Below, one piece after another: positions 40,392 to 51,053 of a stretch of DNA of 64,000 nt (positions are counted from its first letter, which is position 1; every line of letters begins with the position of its first letter). The position numbers and the translations under genes are program-made. Location: positions 806,001-870,000 of the forward strand of contig NZ_CP031376.1 of NCBI RefSeq assembly GCF_003363775.1, in the 5' to 3' direction. The stretch comes from Spiroplasma alleghenense (GTDB lineage: Bacteria > Bacillota_I > Bacilli_A > Mycoplasmatales > Mycoplasmataceae). The notes under the pieces were generated by a model, which ran no database searches, was not told the origin of the DNA, and worked only from the letters and a program-made list of their open reading frames with translations.

Positions 40392-42359
40392 CTAGTTAAT
40401 ATCCATACGTTTAAATACTACCGATGAAATAATTAGCAGCATTAAACATAGAACTGAATCTGTTGCTACAAACATTCAGCTATTTGATTTATAATTTTTT
40501 CATTTATCAAATTTAACATTTAATGCATTTGTGTTTCCATCAACTTCTTTGGCAAAAATCCTTGGATCATCATATGACAGGAACAAGTTTTTTTGATCTT
40601 CAAAAGAAATGCTTGAGTTTGATTCAGGATTAAATCAGAAATCCCCGTAAGCAAAACCTCTATTTGATGTATAGAATTGTAAGAATTTTTCTAAAAAGTT
40701 AAAATTTGAAACTAATCTATTAAAGTCTGTTTTTTTATTGTAATTTTCTCATGAAGAGTCATTTACAATTGTTAAATTTGTGATATATGTGAAGTCTGAA
40801 GTTTGACTAATAAAGTAGTACTCCAAAATTCTGGCTGCTAAATAAGTTGGTTCATAAGCTTTTAGCATGAAGTTAGCCATTGCAGTAGTTGTGGTTGATT
40901 CTGTGGCACTTGGTCTTAAAGTTTGACTTGACTCAACATAAGATCTCACAATTCCGTTGAAGTGATCTTGGGTAACTGGTAGGTGTTCTCCATCAGTTCC
41001 AGCCTGTACTCAACTATCTGCTGCATTAAAGTCTAATAATGGTCCAAATTTACTTGAGTTTGCATAGAACATTCTGTATTCACCAAGTTCTAATTTTAGT
41101 CCTTGAGGAATTGGAGTGTCTTTTGCGTTAACTTGTGCAGTGAAAAATGCAATTAAATCATCGTAGTAATTTGCAAAATCCTTAACAACATCTAATTTTA
41201 CTTTGTCTGCTTCAGAACCTGAATTTTCATATTTAGTAATCAAAGAATCGATTTCATTTCTTGAAATAAAGTTTTTGAAAACAAAGTGGAAACTTGCACG
41301 CGAACCTTTAGTTGGGTAAGTTTTATCTCAAACTGGATCGGAGGTTGGGGCATTTTGTAGTAAAACGTTGTTTAAATCAGCGCTACTTTCTGTTGTTTTT
41401 AAAAGTCCCAAATCTCTTCAAAGTGCCTGTCTTTCGTTTAAAGCACAATTTTGTTTTCCAGGTTTATTAATGTCAACAACACAATCAGAACTTCCTCTTT
41501 CTCATGATCCTTGAATGTATTCTCCAGAAACAAAATAGTCATTAATTCATTTTGACAAATGAGGATATTTGATTTGACCAGCTTCTACATAAGTTTGGAA
41601 GTTCAGACGGTTTTCAACCTCTTTGGCTTTTCAAACAGTATCTGGTTGATATTGTCATTTACCGGTTGTATCAGTAAATCTAATTGAAATTCCATCAAGT
41701 GACTGACGATAGAATTGGTAAGGTAGAGAACAAATGAATGTTGCTGCTAAAATAAATGTAAATAAAATCAAAGTGAAAGCTTGTGAAAATATTAGGTTAA
41801 TAAATGTACAAAACGACACCAAACAAAATGCAGCAATCAATGAATAAATTAATAATGTAACTCAAAATCTTAGGAAAACTACATTTAATTTAAAGTGGAA
41901 TGCCATAAAAATTATTAACATTGTTGCAAGATTGATAAGGATAATAATAATTATTAAATATAAACTTGATAAAAACATTGCGAAGAATAATTTTGTTCGC
42001 GAGATTGATTGTGCTTGGTAAATAACAATACTTTTATCTTCAAATTGAGTTTTCCATAGTGTTTGAGTGATTTTCATAATTGATACGAAAATAATAAAAC
42101 TCATAAATACTACGAAAAAGTAATCGAAGTAACTTAAAATTTGTGCATTATTTTTTGCTGTCAAAAAAAGAATTGAAAATGCAACTGAAATTGCAACAGA
42201 AACTATCAATAATACAAAAGTTGACTTTTGTTTAAACAGTTTTGCAAAAATAATATTTGTAAAAGCTCAACCACTAATCTTTATCTTTGGTTTAGTGAGG
42301 TTTGTTTCAGCCTCGACTTTAGTTGGTCTTTCCTTTTCTAATTGTGTTTGGACTGCCAT
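40392..42359 (-). CDS. ABC transporter permease with large extracellular domain
   Basis: A 655-residue membrane protein, partner of the ATPase just downstream (14 bases apart). The first ~220 residues hold about six membrane helices (after a basic cytoplasmic start), residues ~235-620 form one long polar domain outside the membrane, and a last helix lies near 630-650 (MFVATDSVLCLMLLIISSVVF). That layout recalls ABC-2/FtsX-like exporters in which one half-transporter carries a big ectodomain. Ten or more TGA-Trp codons. AGAGGAAG precedes the ATG. Only two half-genes are present, so the exporter probably works as a homodimer or with a permease elsewhere. Confidence 0.78.
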
Positions 42360-42425
42360 TATACTTCCTCTTTCCATTAAAAATAATAAAAAGTGAATCA
42401 TAGACTCAACTTTTAATCTTTAATT

Positions 42426-42431
42426 ATTATA
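42426..42431 (-). promoter_or_regulatory. -10 of ABC exporter operon
   Basis: TATAAT on the minus strand with TG one base earlier than extended form, 67 bases before the permease start. A TTGTTT lies 16 bases upstream. Confidence 0.5.
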
Positions 42432-42442
42432 CACAAATTTGA

Positions 42443-42469
42443 CGAAAAAACAATAAGCTATCGCTTATT
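42443..42469 (-). terminator. Terminator of coaD-pta-ackA operon
   Basis: Minus strand AATAAGC-GATA-GCTTATT (42452-42469) followed by GTTTTTT, 47 bases after the ackA stop. Confidence 0.75.
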
Positions 42470-42516
42470 CTTATAATTAAATTAATAATATCACGAATAA
42501 TTATAAAAAAAACTAT

Positions 42517-43713
42517 TTATTTATTTTTTTTTAGTTTTTTAATATCATTTAAAATCATTTGTTCTTCATTTGTTCGAAAGGCATAAATTTTAATTTCGCT
42601 TTTTGTACTACTTATTTCTTTAAAGTCATCATACTTTTCTAGATTTTTTTTATTGTCAATTTCTAGATTAACTATGTTAATCTTATCAATAATTGCTTGT
42701 CTAACAATATTTGAGTTTTCTCCAATTCCGGCAGTAAAAACAATTCCATCAATTTTTTCTCTATCTAAATTATTTAAATACTGAACAATTGTTTGTGCAA
42801 CTCTTTGGGTATACATTTCAAAAGCTTTTTGGGCTTTAGAATTATTTTGAGATGCTGCAGCTGTAATATCACGCATGTCACTTGAAACTTCACTAACCCC
42901 CAATAGTCCTGATTCTTTATTTAGGATTTGAGTAATTTTGAAGACGTCACTGTTAGTTTCTTTAACCATGTATTCAATTACAGATGAATCAATATCTCCG
43001 CTTCTAGTTCCCATCATTAAGCCAGCCAGAGGAGTGAAACCCATTGTTGTATCAAATGATACTCCATTTTTAACACAGCAAACACTTGACCCATTCCCCA
43101 AATGACAAATTACTAAGTTTAATTTTTTAACATCTTTTTTAAAAACTTTCCCAAAGTGTTCACAAATATATTTATAACTGATTCCATGAAAGCCATATTT
43201 TCTCACTTCATACTTGTCATATCAAGAATTGGGTACCGGATATAAATACTGCTCTGGAGCTAAACTTTGATGAAATGAAGTATCAAAAGCAGCCACTTGT
43301 AAAACGTTAGGAATAATTTTTTCAAAAGCTTCAATTGCAACTAAAGCTCCTGGATTGTGAAGTGGTGCTAGTTTGATACATTTTTTAATAATTTCTTTTG
43401 TTTCAGGTGTAATAACAACGCTTTCTTTTATTTGCTCGCCTCCATGAACTACCCTAGAACCAACAGTTTCAATTTGGTTATAGTTTTCAATTATTTTCAA
43501 ACTTAGTAGTTTTTTTAAAATCATCTCAACCGCAATATTATGATCGTTCATTTTATCTTCGAATTTATGTTCCTCGTTTTGATAGTTAATTACAAGGCGA
43601 CCATCAATTCCGATTCTTTCAGCAATTCCCTCAGTTATTATTTTTTCGTCTTTATCGGTACTAAAAAGCTTAAATTTTATTGAACTGCTTCCCGAGTTTA
43701 TTATCATATACAT
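42517..43713 (-). CDS. ackA: Acetate kinase
   Basis: Converts acetyl phosphate and ADP to acetate and ATP, the energy-yielding end of pyruvate oxidation. The 398-residue protein opens with INSGSSSIKFKL, and shows RVVHGGE, FDTSFHQ, RKYGFHGIS and CHLGNGSSVC, the ASKHA-family signatures of acetate kinase. One TGA-Trp between the two visible halves (YPVPNSWYDKYEV). It follows pta after 13 bases, with an AAGGAG site. The order coaD-pta-ackA makes a coherent acetyl-CoA unit. Confidence 0.96.
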
Positions 43714-43726
43714 ATTTATTTTCTCC

Positions 43727-44692
43727 TTATTTTTTTAATGCTTGGTATAAAGTTATTATTGATGTGTTATAAATATCTAACAAAGTGGCTCCTCGTGATA
43801 AATCATTAACCGGGGCGTTTAAACCTAAAATAAAAGGTCCAGCAGCTTCATAACCACCCATTCTTTGAGCAATTTTATAACCAATATTACCAGAATTTAA
43901 ATCTGGAAAAACAAATATATCAGGTCTTTTTGTAATCGCAATGTTGGGAGCCTTTTTATTTCTAACTTCTGAATCAAAGGCTGTATCGAATTGAATTTCC
44001 CCAGCATAAACAAAGTTTTGCTTATTTTGATTTAAAATTTCTGATGCTTTAGCAACCTTTTCAACTGATTCTCCATGCCCTGAACCAAGAGTTGAATAAC
44101 TAAGTAGTGCTAGTTGTGGCTTTTCAACCTCTAAACTGATAGCAAATTCGGCATTCATTTTGGCAATTTCAGCTAATTGTTGGGCATCAGGATTTAAATT
44201 TAAAGAACAATCAGCAAATAAGTAGCTTTCTTCCCCTTTTGTCATAATAATTGAAGAACAAGCAATTTTAAATTCTGGTTTGGTTTTAATAATTTGCAAG
44301 GCTGGCTTCAATGTGTCTGCTGTTGAGTATTTTAAACCACAAACCATACAATCAACCTCGTTGTTTTTTATTAACATTGTTGAAAAGTAATTTGGTTCCT
44401 TAACTAAAGGTCGAGCATCTTCAATAGTTAATTTATTTTTTCTTAGCTCAACTAATTGATTTGCCATTTTTTCTAAGTCATAACTTTCGATTATTATAAC
44501 TTGGATTTCTGGATTAATTTTCGCAGGAACTTCACTTGCTTTTTTGTAGATCAAAACCGGTTGAGCCATTTTTTCTTCAACTAACTTTTGCGCAACTAGG
44601 ACGATATTTTCTTGATCACCTTCTGGAAAAACAATTTTTAATTTTTTATTACCATTTTTTAATTTATCTTTAATTTCATTTATTTTTAACAT
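43727..44692 (-). CDS. pta: Phosphate acetyltransferase
   Basis: Interconverts acetyl-CoA plus phosphate with acetyl phosphate plus CoA. The 321-residue protein is the short Firmicute type. Visible motifs are KLKIVFPEGDQENI at the start, VCGLKYSTADTLKPAL, LLSYSTLGSGHG and FPDLNSGNIGYKIAQR near the end. It has no regulatory N-terminal domain. GAGGTG precedes the ATG. Between coaD and ackA with 12-13 base gaps, so the three are cotranscribed. Confidence 0.96.
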   Translation of the reverse strand: MLKINEIKDKLKNGNKKLKIVFPEGDQENIVLVAQKLVEEKMAQPVLIYKKASEVPAKINPEIQVIIIESYDLEKMANQLVELRKNKLTIEDARPLVKEPNYFSTMLIKNNEVDCMVCGLKYSTADTLKPALQIIKTKPEFKIACSSIIMTKGEESYLFADCSLNLNPDAQQLAEIAKMNAEFAISLEVEKPQLALLSYSTLGSGHGESVEKVAKASEILNQNKQNFVYAGEIQFDTAFDSEVRNKKAPNIAITKRPDIFVFPDLNSGNIGYKIAQRMGGYEAAGPFILGLNAPVNDLSRGATLLDIYNTSIITLYQALKK

Positions 44693-44704
44693 AAAATTTC
44701 ACCT

Positions 44705-45130
44705 CTATTTTTTTGTTTTATAAGCGTTGATTTCTCTAATAATTGATGAAGATAATTGCCGCACTGGTAAATCAGAAATAAAAAACACTGTTTCAATTTC
44801 TGGATAAACCGACTTATTACCATCAGCAAGCATAATTTCGTACTTCAAATCGTCAGAATTGCGTAATCCTCTAATTAAGAAATTTATATTATTTTCCCTT
44901 GCAAAATCAGCAGTTAATTTATCCTCATTTTTCATGACCTTAATATTTTTAAAATTAATTAGTTGTTTTTCAATCATTTTCACTCTATCATCCAAACTAG
45001 TTTGACAATCTTTGTTAATATTTTTGCTAACAACAACTCAAACTTCGTTAAAAACTTTTAAAGCTTTATTGATAATTTCGATATGACCTTCATGAATCGG
45101 ATCAAAACTGCCTGAATAAATTCCTATCAT
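44705..45130 (-). CDS. coaD: Phosphopantetheine adenylyltransferase
   Basis: Fourth step of CoA synthesis, adenylation of 4'-phosphopantetheine. The 141-residue protein has the nucleotidyltransferase motif HEGH in YSGSFDPIHEGHIE (residues 6-18) and the C-terminal SSSIIREI loop. One TGA-Trp near residue 34 hides the N-terminus under the standard code. It diverges from coaX across a 118-base spacer and starts the coaD-pta-ackA operon. Confidence 0.93.
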
Positions 45131-45224
45131 TATTTAAACCTTTTTATATCTTTCTACTATTATTAAAGCACTTTTTTATAATATGTTTGAGGTTTATTAA
45201 AAATAATTAAATAAATTTATTTGA

Positions 45225-45230
45225 TATAAT
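45225..45230 (+). promoter_or_regulatory. -10 element of coaX
   Basis: TATAAT 18 bases before the coaX start; TGAGGA is the ribosome site. The coaD promoter would lie in 45131-45180 on the other strand (TATTATAAA-like). Confidence 0.5.
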
Positions 45231-45248
45231 ACTTGTGAGGAACCTGAT

Positions 45249-46007
45249 ATGAAAAATGTTTTATTAATCGATGTGGGCAATACAACTGTTGACTTTAGAT
45301 ATACATCAACTATTAGCTCACAAATTATTAAATTAGAAAGAATTTGAACAAAGGATGAAGAGAAACAAAATTTAGATTTTATTATTAGTATTTTTGATAA
45401 AATTGAAAACTTAAGTAAAGTCGTCTTTTCATCAGTGGTGCCAATTTGGACAAATTTAATAAATCAAGGAGCTGAAAAAAAACGAATCCCTGTTTTCGCA
45501 ATTAAGGAACACTTTGAACATGATTTAAATATTTTTCAAGAAGTTAATATTAATAAATTAGGTTCAGATTTTATCGCCAACTATTATGGGGTCGTTGATG
45601 GTCTAAAATTACAAGATTGTATTGTTGTTAGTATGGGTACAGCAACCACTTTATTTGTTATTGAAAATATGAAATTCAAAGGCGCTATTATCGCTCCAGG
45701 AATTAAGATTGCCTTAAATAGTTTAATTCAGAATGCCGCTATGCTGAGTCAATATGAGTTTAATTACACGGAAATGACTTTAGGAACTAACACTAAAACC
45801 GCAATTGAAATTGGAGCAATTAATGGTCACTTTAAAATGATAAAGGCTTTGATTGAAGATTTGCAAAAAACTAAAAAGCATCAAGTTGTTATTACCGGGG
45901 GGAATGCTGAAATTATAACCCACCAATTTGAGCAAGAAGATTATTTAATTAAAGAAGAGCTAATTTTTATTGGCTTACAATCAAAAGCCTTCAACAAAAA
46001 ATCCTAA
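45249..46007 (+). CDS. coaX: Pantothenate kinase, type III
   Basis: Phosphorylates pantothenate, the first step of CoA synthesis. The 252-residue protein has the type III signatures: LIDVGNTTVDF at the N-terminus (phosphate-binding loop), SVVP near residue 62, SMGTATT near 136, IAPGI and the C-terminal VITGGNAE. One TGA-Trp in residues 34-36. Type III enzymes are not inhibited by CoA. It faces coaD, so the two steps of the same pathway share a divergent control region, and the last codons overlap the terminator stem. Confidence 0.93.
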
Positions 46008-46031
46008 GACTTTTTAAAGTCTTAGGATTTT
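45996..46031. terminator. Bidirectional terminator after coaX
   Basis: Perfect 17-bp stem AAAAATCCTAAGACTTT / AAAGTCTTAGGATTTTT with a TT loop. It overlaps the coaX stop and ends the convergent YhgE-like gene as well. Confidence 0.85.
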
Positions 46032-46039
46032 TTAGTTTA

Positions 46040-47917
46040 CTATTCATCATCGCTTGGAGAAGCTTGTGAAGGATTTTTAATTTCAGAATTATTTAAAGAT
46101 TGTTGATCTCTTCAGTTTTCATAACTTTTAAAGAATTTTTCTTCAGGATATTTTGCCGCCACATTTTTGCAAATTAATTGACGGTCTTGAAGTTCTAACT
46201 CTTTTCAGTTAGCTTTGTTTTTGTTAGTAATAAAATCAGTTAAATTCATTTCGGTTAATATATCAACTAATTTTTTATTACTCGAAGTTGAGAACATCAT
46301 TTCACGGTGACGTTGACGAGCTGAATAGATTCCTAAAAGGGCAAATATGACTCCAAAAATCAATAAATAGCCAAAGTTAGCTAAAATAATTAAGTTATCA
46401 GCCAGGTTTTGACCCCCTGCTGCTAGTCCATAAATTATTGCTCCTTGTCCGTGAATTGAGTAAGTATAGGGAGCAATATAACTTAGGACTTCGAAGAATT
46501 TTGCTTGCATAAATGTGGGAAAAGTTCCTCAACCAGATGATAGGTTGATTACTAAAAATACCACACATAAGAATTTACCCACAGTTTGATCTCTGAAACT
46601 AAATCATAGAGCATTAATAATAATTGTAAATATAAAGGTTGTAAATATCATTCATAAGAATAATAATCAGAACTCTGCTCCAATTACATGGAATCCTAAT
46701 CCAAAGACCGCTAGCATTAGGATGGTGATTTGAATTAGAGCTGTTGCTAACATTAAGGTTAGTTTACCAAAATAAAACGATAATGTTGAAGCAGACTGAA
46801 CTCTTTTTTTACGATCATAAATGAATGTTTGCATTAGCACTCCCACTCATGCTCCAATACACAAGAAGAATTGCCCTAATCCAAGACCATAAAGGTTGTA
46901 ATCAATTCCATCAATTCCACTAGTTATACCTTTTGAGAAATCTGGTAAAATGTTGTTTGCTGAATTAATTATCCCAATTCCAAGTTTGGCAATTGTTTCA
47001 ATTAATTGAATTGCTTGGTCATCCATGGCTGGTGCTAATTCTAGCATTTTTTGTAAGGTTGCTATTGCCACTTGGGGACCCGATTCTATTAAAGCCCCAG
47101 CTTTAAAATGGTCAAATAAATAAATAAATTGACCAAAGATAAAGTTATTGCGATAAGTTGATCATAAATTAATTGGTGATTTAGCAAAGTCTGCTAAAAT
47201 ATCTTTTAAACTTTCACTATCTTCTGGATTTGAGATATTTAGTTTTTGACTAAAGTGGTCAAAAACATTAACCACATTAAGAGAAAAGTCTTGTGGCAGT
47301 TGTACTTGAACTCAATATTTTTTTGAGTCCAAAACTTTTCAACTTCCATCAGAATTTTGCGTAGCTATTTTTCTAGCTTCTGCACCATTTTTATATTCCA
47401 CATTAGATAGGGAAATATTTTCACTAGCTTCAAAAGTATACTTTTGTTTTTTAGCATTAAAACTAATTCCTGGAACACTATTTGTTTTTCAAGTTTCCAT
47501 TACCAAATCAATTAGAGAAACATAATAAGAATTAAAATCTTCTCCTGGTTTAATTTCTGTGCCGTTTGTTGTAATAATACTTTCAAATTTTTCCGCACTA
47601 TTACTAAAGTCAAATTTTTCTTGACCGATTTGGTGGGTTTGCCCGTTTTTATCAACGTAGGCTTTAGCAACTCCAATTCCTTGAATCGGTGTGGCTCCAT
47701 TAGTTTTTCCCGAAACTAAATTTACTTGATTATCATTACTGATAATTCCCATTGGTGCTAAACCAATGTTTGAAATAGGGTCTCAAAAAGCTCAAATACA
47801 GATAAAAGCATATAAAAAAGGTACAAAACAAATTGCAACAAATTTTATTACTCTCTTTTTACTGCTAAAGACGCGTTCTCGAAACTCTGATTGAACTACT
47901 TTCCAATAGTTTTTCAT
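46040..47917 (-). CDS. YhgE/Pip-like ABC-2-type membrane protein
   Basis: A 625-residue membrane protein. One N-terminal helix (about residues 25-48) after a basic start, then ~280 residues of polar ectodomain, then five or six helices near 310-560 and a short cytoplasmic tail. The layout, with VVQSEFRERVFSSKKR at the start and a closing ABC-2-like segment (ALIQITILMLAVFGLGF), fits YhgE/Pip-type proteins, related to phage-infection protein and Esa/Snm secretion components. Seven or more TGA-Trp codons. No ATPase is adjacent; ffh stands upstream. Function unknown; export or surface assembly is possible. Confidence 0.6.
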
Positions 47918-47966
47918 TGTTGCATCTTCTTTCTTTTATGAAAAATAAGAACAGGTATAGAAACGA

Positions 47967-49331
47967 TTAAAACATTCCTCCACCAAAGCCTTTTTTACCT
48001 AACCCACCAAGGTTTGGCATACGCCCTGATTTTAATTGTTTAGTCATTTCCATAACTTGTTTCTTACCTTTATCAAATTGTTGCAATAAGTCGTTATATT
48101 CTTTTTCAGTTCTCCCTGAACCTTTAATTATACGTTGTTTACGATTTATTGCTTTTAATACACGAGGCTCACGACGCTCTTTCAACGTCATTGAATTCAT
48201 TAGAATGTTAGCAACAAAAAGTTTTTTTTGCGCCCCTTCTAATTGACTTTCAGTTAATTTCTGAGCCCCGGGAATCATTTTCATAATTCCTCCAAGGTTT
48301 CCCATTTTGGCAACTTGTGCCAATTGGTTACGTAGATCCTCTAGGTCAAATTGTCCCATGAACATTCTTTTCATGGTTTTTTCCATAGTTCTTTGGTCCA
48401 CAACTTCAGTTGCTTTTTCAAATAAACTATCAACGTCACCCATCCCCAAAATACGGTCAGCCATACGTTTGGGGTGGAATTCAGCTAGAGCACCAATTCC
48501 CTCACCTTCACCAATGAATTTAACTGGTAAATTAGTCATACTGGTGATTGAAAGTGTTGCTCCTCCTCGAGCATCTCCATCCAGTTTTGTTACAACAACC
48601 CCGCTTAATTTCAAGAGACTATCGAATTCTTTTGTTACGTTAATAATATCTTGACCAGTCATACCATCAACTACAATTAAGATTTCTTGAGGTGAAACAG
48701 CTTTTCGAATATTATTTAATTCTGTCATTAAATTTTTATCAATTTGCAGACGACCCGCAGTATCCAAAATTACAACATCAAAATTTTCTTTTTCAGCATA
48801 ATCCATAGCTTCTTTGGCAGTTTTAACTGGGTCCTGTTTACCTTTTTCAAAAGTAGCAAAATTATTCTTTGCTCCAATTTCAACCAACTGATCAATCGCA
48901 CCAGGACGGTAAATATCCAATCCAACAGCTAAAGGTTTTTTATTGTGTTTTTTGGCAATTAAATGAGCCACTTTACCAACTGTTGTGGTTTTACCAGCTC
49001 CTTGCAATCCAACCATCATAATCACTGATGGGCGTTTAGAAATTTCTAAAGGTTTATTGGTTTTACCTAAAATATCAACCAATTCTTCATGAACTAGTTT
49101 TACCATTTGTTGGTCAGCACGAACACCTTCTGAAATATATTGTCCAGTAGCTTTTGTTTCAATTTTTTTAATGAATTCTTTTACTACTTCCAAGTTAACG
49201 TCAGCTTCGATTAAAGTTAATCTAATTTCTCTTAGAGTTTCTTTAATGTTGTCTTCTGTTAGTGTGGTTTTTTTCATATTTTTTTCAATAGACTTTTTCA
49301 TTCTATTGGCTAAAAAATCTCCAAATCCCAT
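47967..49331 (-). CDS. ffh: Signal recognition particle GTPase Ffh
   Basis: SRP54 homologue that recognises signal sequences and targets membrane proteins to FtsY and SecYEG. The 454-residue protein has the N domain (residues ~1-90), G domain with GLQGAGKTTT, DTAGRLQ and TKLDGDARGG, and a Met-rich M domain ending in GGLGKKGFGGGMF. No TGA-Trp codon. GAGGTG precedes the ATG. The gene follows rny across a terminator. It is the SRP partner for the many membrane proteins encoded here. Confidence 0.97.
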   Translation of the reverse strand: MGFGDFLANRMKKSIEKNMKKTTLTEDNIKETLREIRLTLIEADVNLEVVKEFIKKIETKATGQYISEGVRADQQMVKLVHEELVDILGKTNKPLEISKRPSVIMMVGLQGAGKTTTVGKVAHLIAKKHNKKPLAVGLDIYRPGAIDQLVEIGAKNNFATFEKGKQDPVKTAKEAMDYAEKENFDVVILDTAGRLQIDKNLMTELNNIRKAVSPQEILIVVDGMTGQDIINVTKEFDSLLKLSGVVVTKLDGDARGGATLSITSMTNLPVKFIGEGEGIGALAEFHPKRMADRILGMGDVDSLFEKATEVVDQRTMEKTMKRMFMGQFDLEDLRNQLAQVAKMGNLGGIMKMIPGAQKLTESQLEGAQKKLFVANILMNSMTLKERREPRVLKAINRKQRIIKGSGRTEKEYNDLLQQFDKGKKQVMEMTKQLKSGRMPNLGGLGKKGFGGGMF

Positions 49332-49365
49332 AATTTCACCTCAACTATCATCTAATAAATTGTAT

Positions 49366-49399
49366 ATCAAAAAAACCGTTTATAAACGGTTTTTTTGAT
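49366..49399. terminator. Terminator between rny and ffh
   Basis: Palindromic stem ATCAAAAAAACCGTTT / AAACGGTTTTTTTGAT with T-run on the minus strand. Confidence 0.8.
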
Positions 49400-49403
49400 T
49401 ATT

Positions 49404-50924
49404 TTAACGAATTATTTTAATTTCTCGTTTTTCTCTAATAATTGTCATAGTTATCTCACCTGGAATTATAACTTCCTTAGTAATTAATTCTTGTAAATCA
49501 TTTAAGATTCCTACTAATTGCCAATCTTCAACTAAATCAGGATCAACTATAATTCTAATTTGTCTTCCTGATTGAATTGCATAAGCATTTTGGACTCCCT
49601 CAACTGATTTAGCAATTTTTTCAATGTCGCTCATACGGTTTAAGAAATCTTCTGCTGAATTATTTCTCGCCCCAGGTCGAGCAGCAGACATCGAATCTGC
49701 AATCGAAACAATTGCAGCAATCAAATCTTCTCTTGGGAAATCCCCGTGGTGTGAGGCGATTGAATTAATTACAACTTTATCTTCACGATACTTTTGCGCA
49801 ATATTAATACCTAGTACTACATGACTACCTTCTTCTTCAAAATCCACCGCTTTACCGATGTCATGCAATAATCCCGATCTAATTGCTAATTTGGTATTTA
49901 GTCCTAATTCAGCAGCAATTGTTCCAGCTAATTTAGCCACCTCAATTGAGTGAAATAAAACGTTTTGACCATAACTTGTGCGGTACTTTAATTTTCCAAT
50001 TAATTTAATAAGTTCTATGTCCATATTAAAAATACCTAATTCTTCAATGACCTGAGTACCAGCTTCCAAAGTAATTTGTTCAATTTCCTTTTGCTGCTTC
50101 AAAATTTCTTCTTCAATTTTTACAGGCTGTATTCTTCCATCTGCGATTAGATTGTTTAAAGCTCTGGTGGCAACTTCTCTTCTAATTGGGTTAAAACTTG
50201 AAATTGTAATTATATTCGGGGTGTCATCAATAATTACATCAACACCACCAAAATTTTCAAGTGCCTTAATATTTCGGCCTTCTTTTCCAATTATTCGACC
50301 TTTGATATCATTAGTCGGAAGTTTGATAAAACTTGTTGTTTTTTCTGCAACAACATCCACAACATATTTTTCCATTGCTGTTACAATTAGTTCTGTAGCA
50401 TTTGCCTTGGCACTATTATGAGCTTCTAGTTGTTTGGTTTTAATTAGGGAATTTAGTTCCTTTGTAAATTTATGTTCAACGCTTTTAAAAAGAACCTCTT
50501 TAGCTTCTTCTTGCGATATATTGGACACAATTTCTAATGCTGAAATTACATCTTCCAATTTTTTTTCATATTCTTTATATTTGTTACTAGCAATTGTCTC
50601 TTTACTAAAAAGAGACTCTAACTTTAACTCTAGATTCTTTTCTTGAATACTAATTTCGTTAACTTTTTTTTCTAAATCTGTTTCTAGTTTAGAAATTTCG
50701 TATTTTTTTTCCATTATCTTTTTTTCTGCTTGAAAAATTAATTCATCTGAATGAATTTTCGCATCAGCAGTTGCTGATATTAGGATTTTTTTGGCTTCGT
50801 CTTGAGCTTTTTTTATTAGTCGTTGTCGACGTTGGCTAAAGCAAAGAACTAAAATTGCTATAATCGATATGGAAAATAGCACAGTTAGTGCAATGATAAC
50901 CTCAACGGCTGTTCTTGAATTCAT
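49404..50924 (-). CDS. rny: Ribonuclease Y
   Basis: Membrane-anchored endoribonuclease that starts bulk mRNA decay in Gram-positive bacteria. The 506-residue protein has an N-terminal membrane helix (residues ~9-28), a coiled coil to about 180, a KH domain (GRIIGKEGRNIKALENFGGVDVIIDDTP region) and the metal-binding HD domain with GLLHDIGKA. No TGA-Trp codon, so it is seen intact even under the standard code. It is transcribed alone. No overlapping features. Confidence 0.97.
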   Translation of the reverse strand: MNSRTAVEVIIALTVLFSISIIAILVLCFSQRRQRLIKKAQDEAKKILISATADAKIHSDELIFQAEKKIMEKKYEISKLETDLEKKVNEISIQEKNLELKLESLFSKETIASNKYKEYEKKLEDVISALEIVSNISQEEAKEVLFKSVEHKFTKELNSLIKTKQLEAHNSAKANATELIVTAMEKYVVDVVAEKTTSFIKLPTNDIKGRIIGKEGRNIKALENFGGVDVIIDDTPNIITISSFNPIRREVATRALNNLIADGRIQPVKIEEEILKQQKEIEQITLEAGTQVIEELGIFNMDIELIKLIGKLKYRTSYGQNVLFHSIEVAKLAGTIAAELGLNTKLAIRSGLLHDIGKAVDFEEEGSHVVLGINIAQKYREDKVVINSIASHHGDFPREDLIAAIVSIADSMSAARPGARNNSAEDFLNRMSDIEKIAKSVEGVQNAYAIQSGRQIRIIVDPDLVEDWQLVGILNDLQELITKEVIIPGEITMTIIREKREIKIIR

Positions 50925-51020
50925 TTAAATCTTACCTTTCCCTTGAAAAGCAAGCGGATTTGTGTTTTAACACAAATTAATTTTACTATTTTTTTGAATT
51001 AAAGTCCAATATATAAAAAT

Positions 51021-51045
51021 AAAAAGTTCTGCTGCAGAACTTTTT
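51021..51045 (-). terminator. Terminator of recA operon
   Basis: Stem AAAAAGTTCTGC / GCAGAACTTTTT, 9 bases beyond the nitroreductase stop on the minus strand, followed by TTTTTATTT. Confidence 0.75.
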
Positions 51046-51053
51046 ATTTATTT

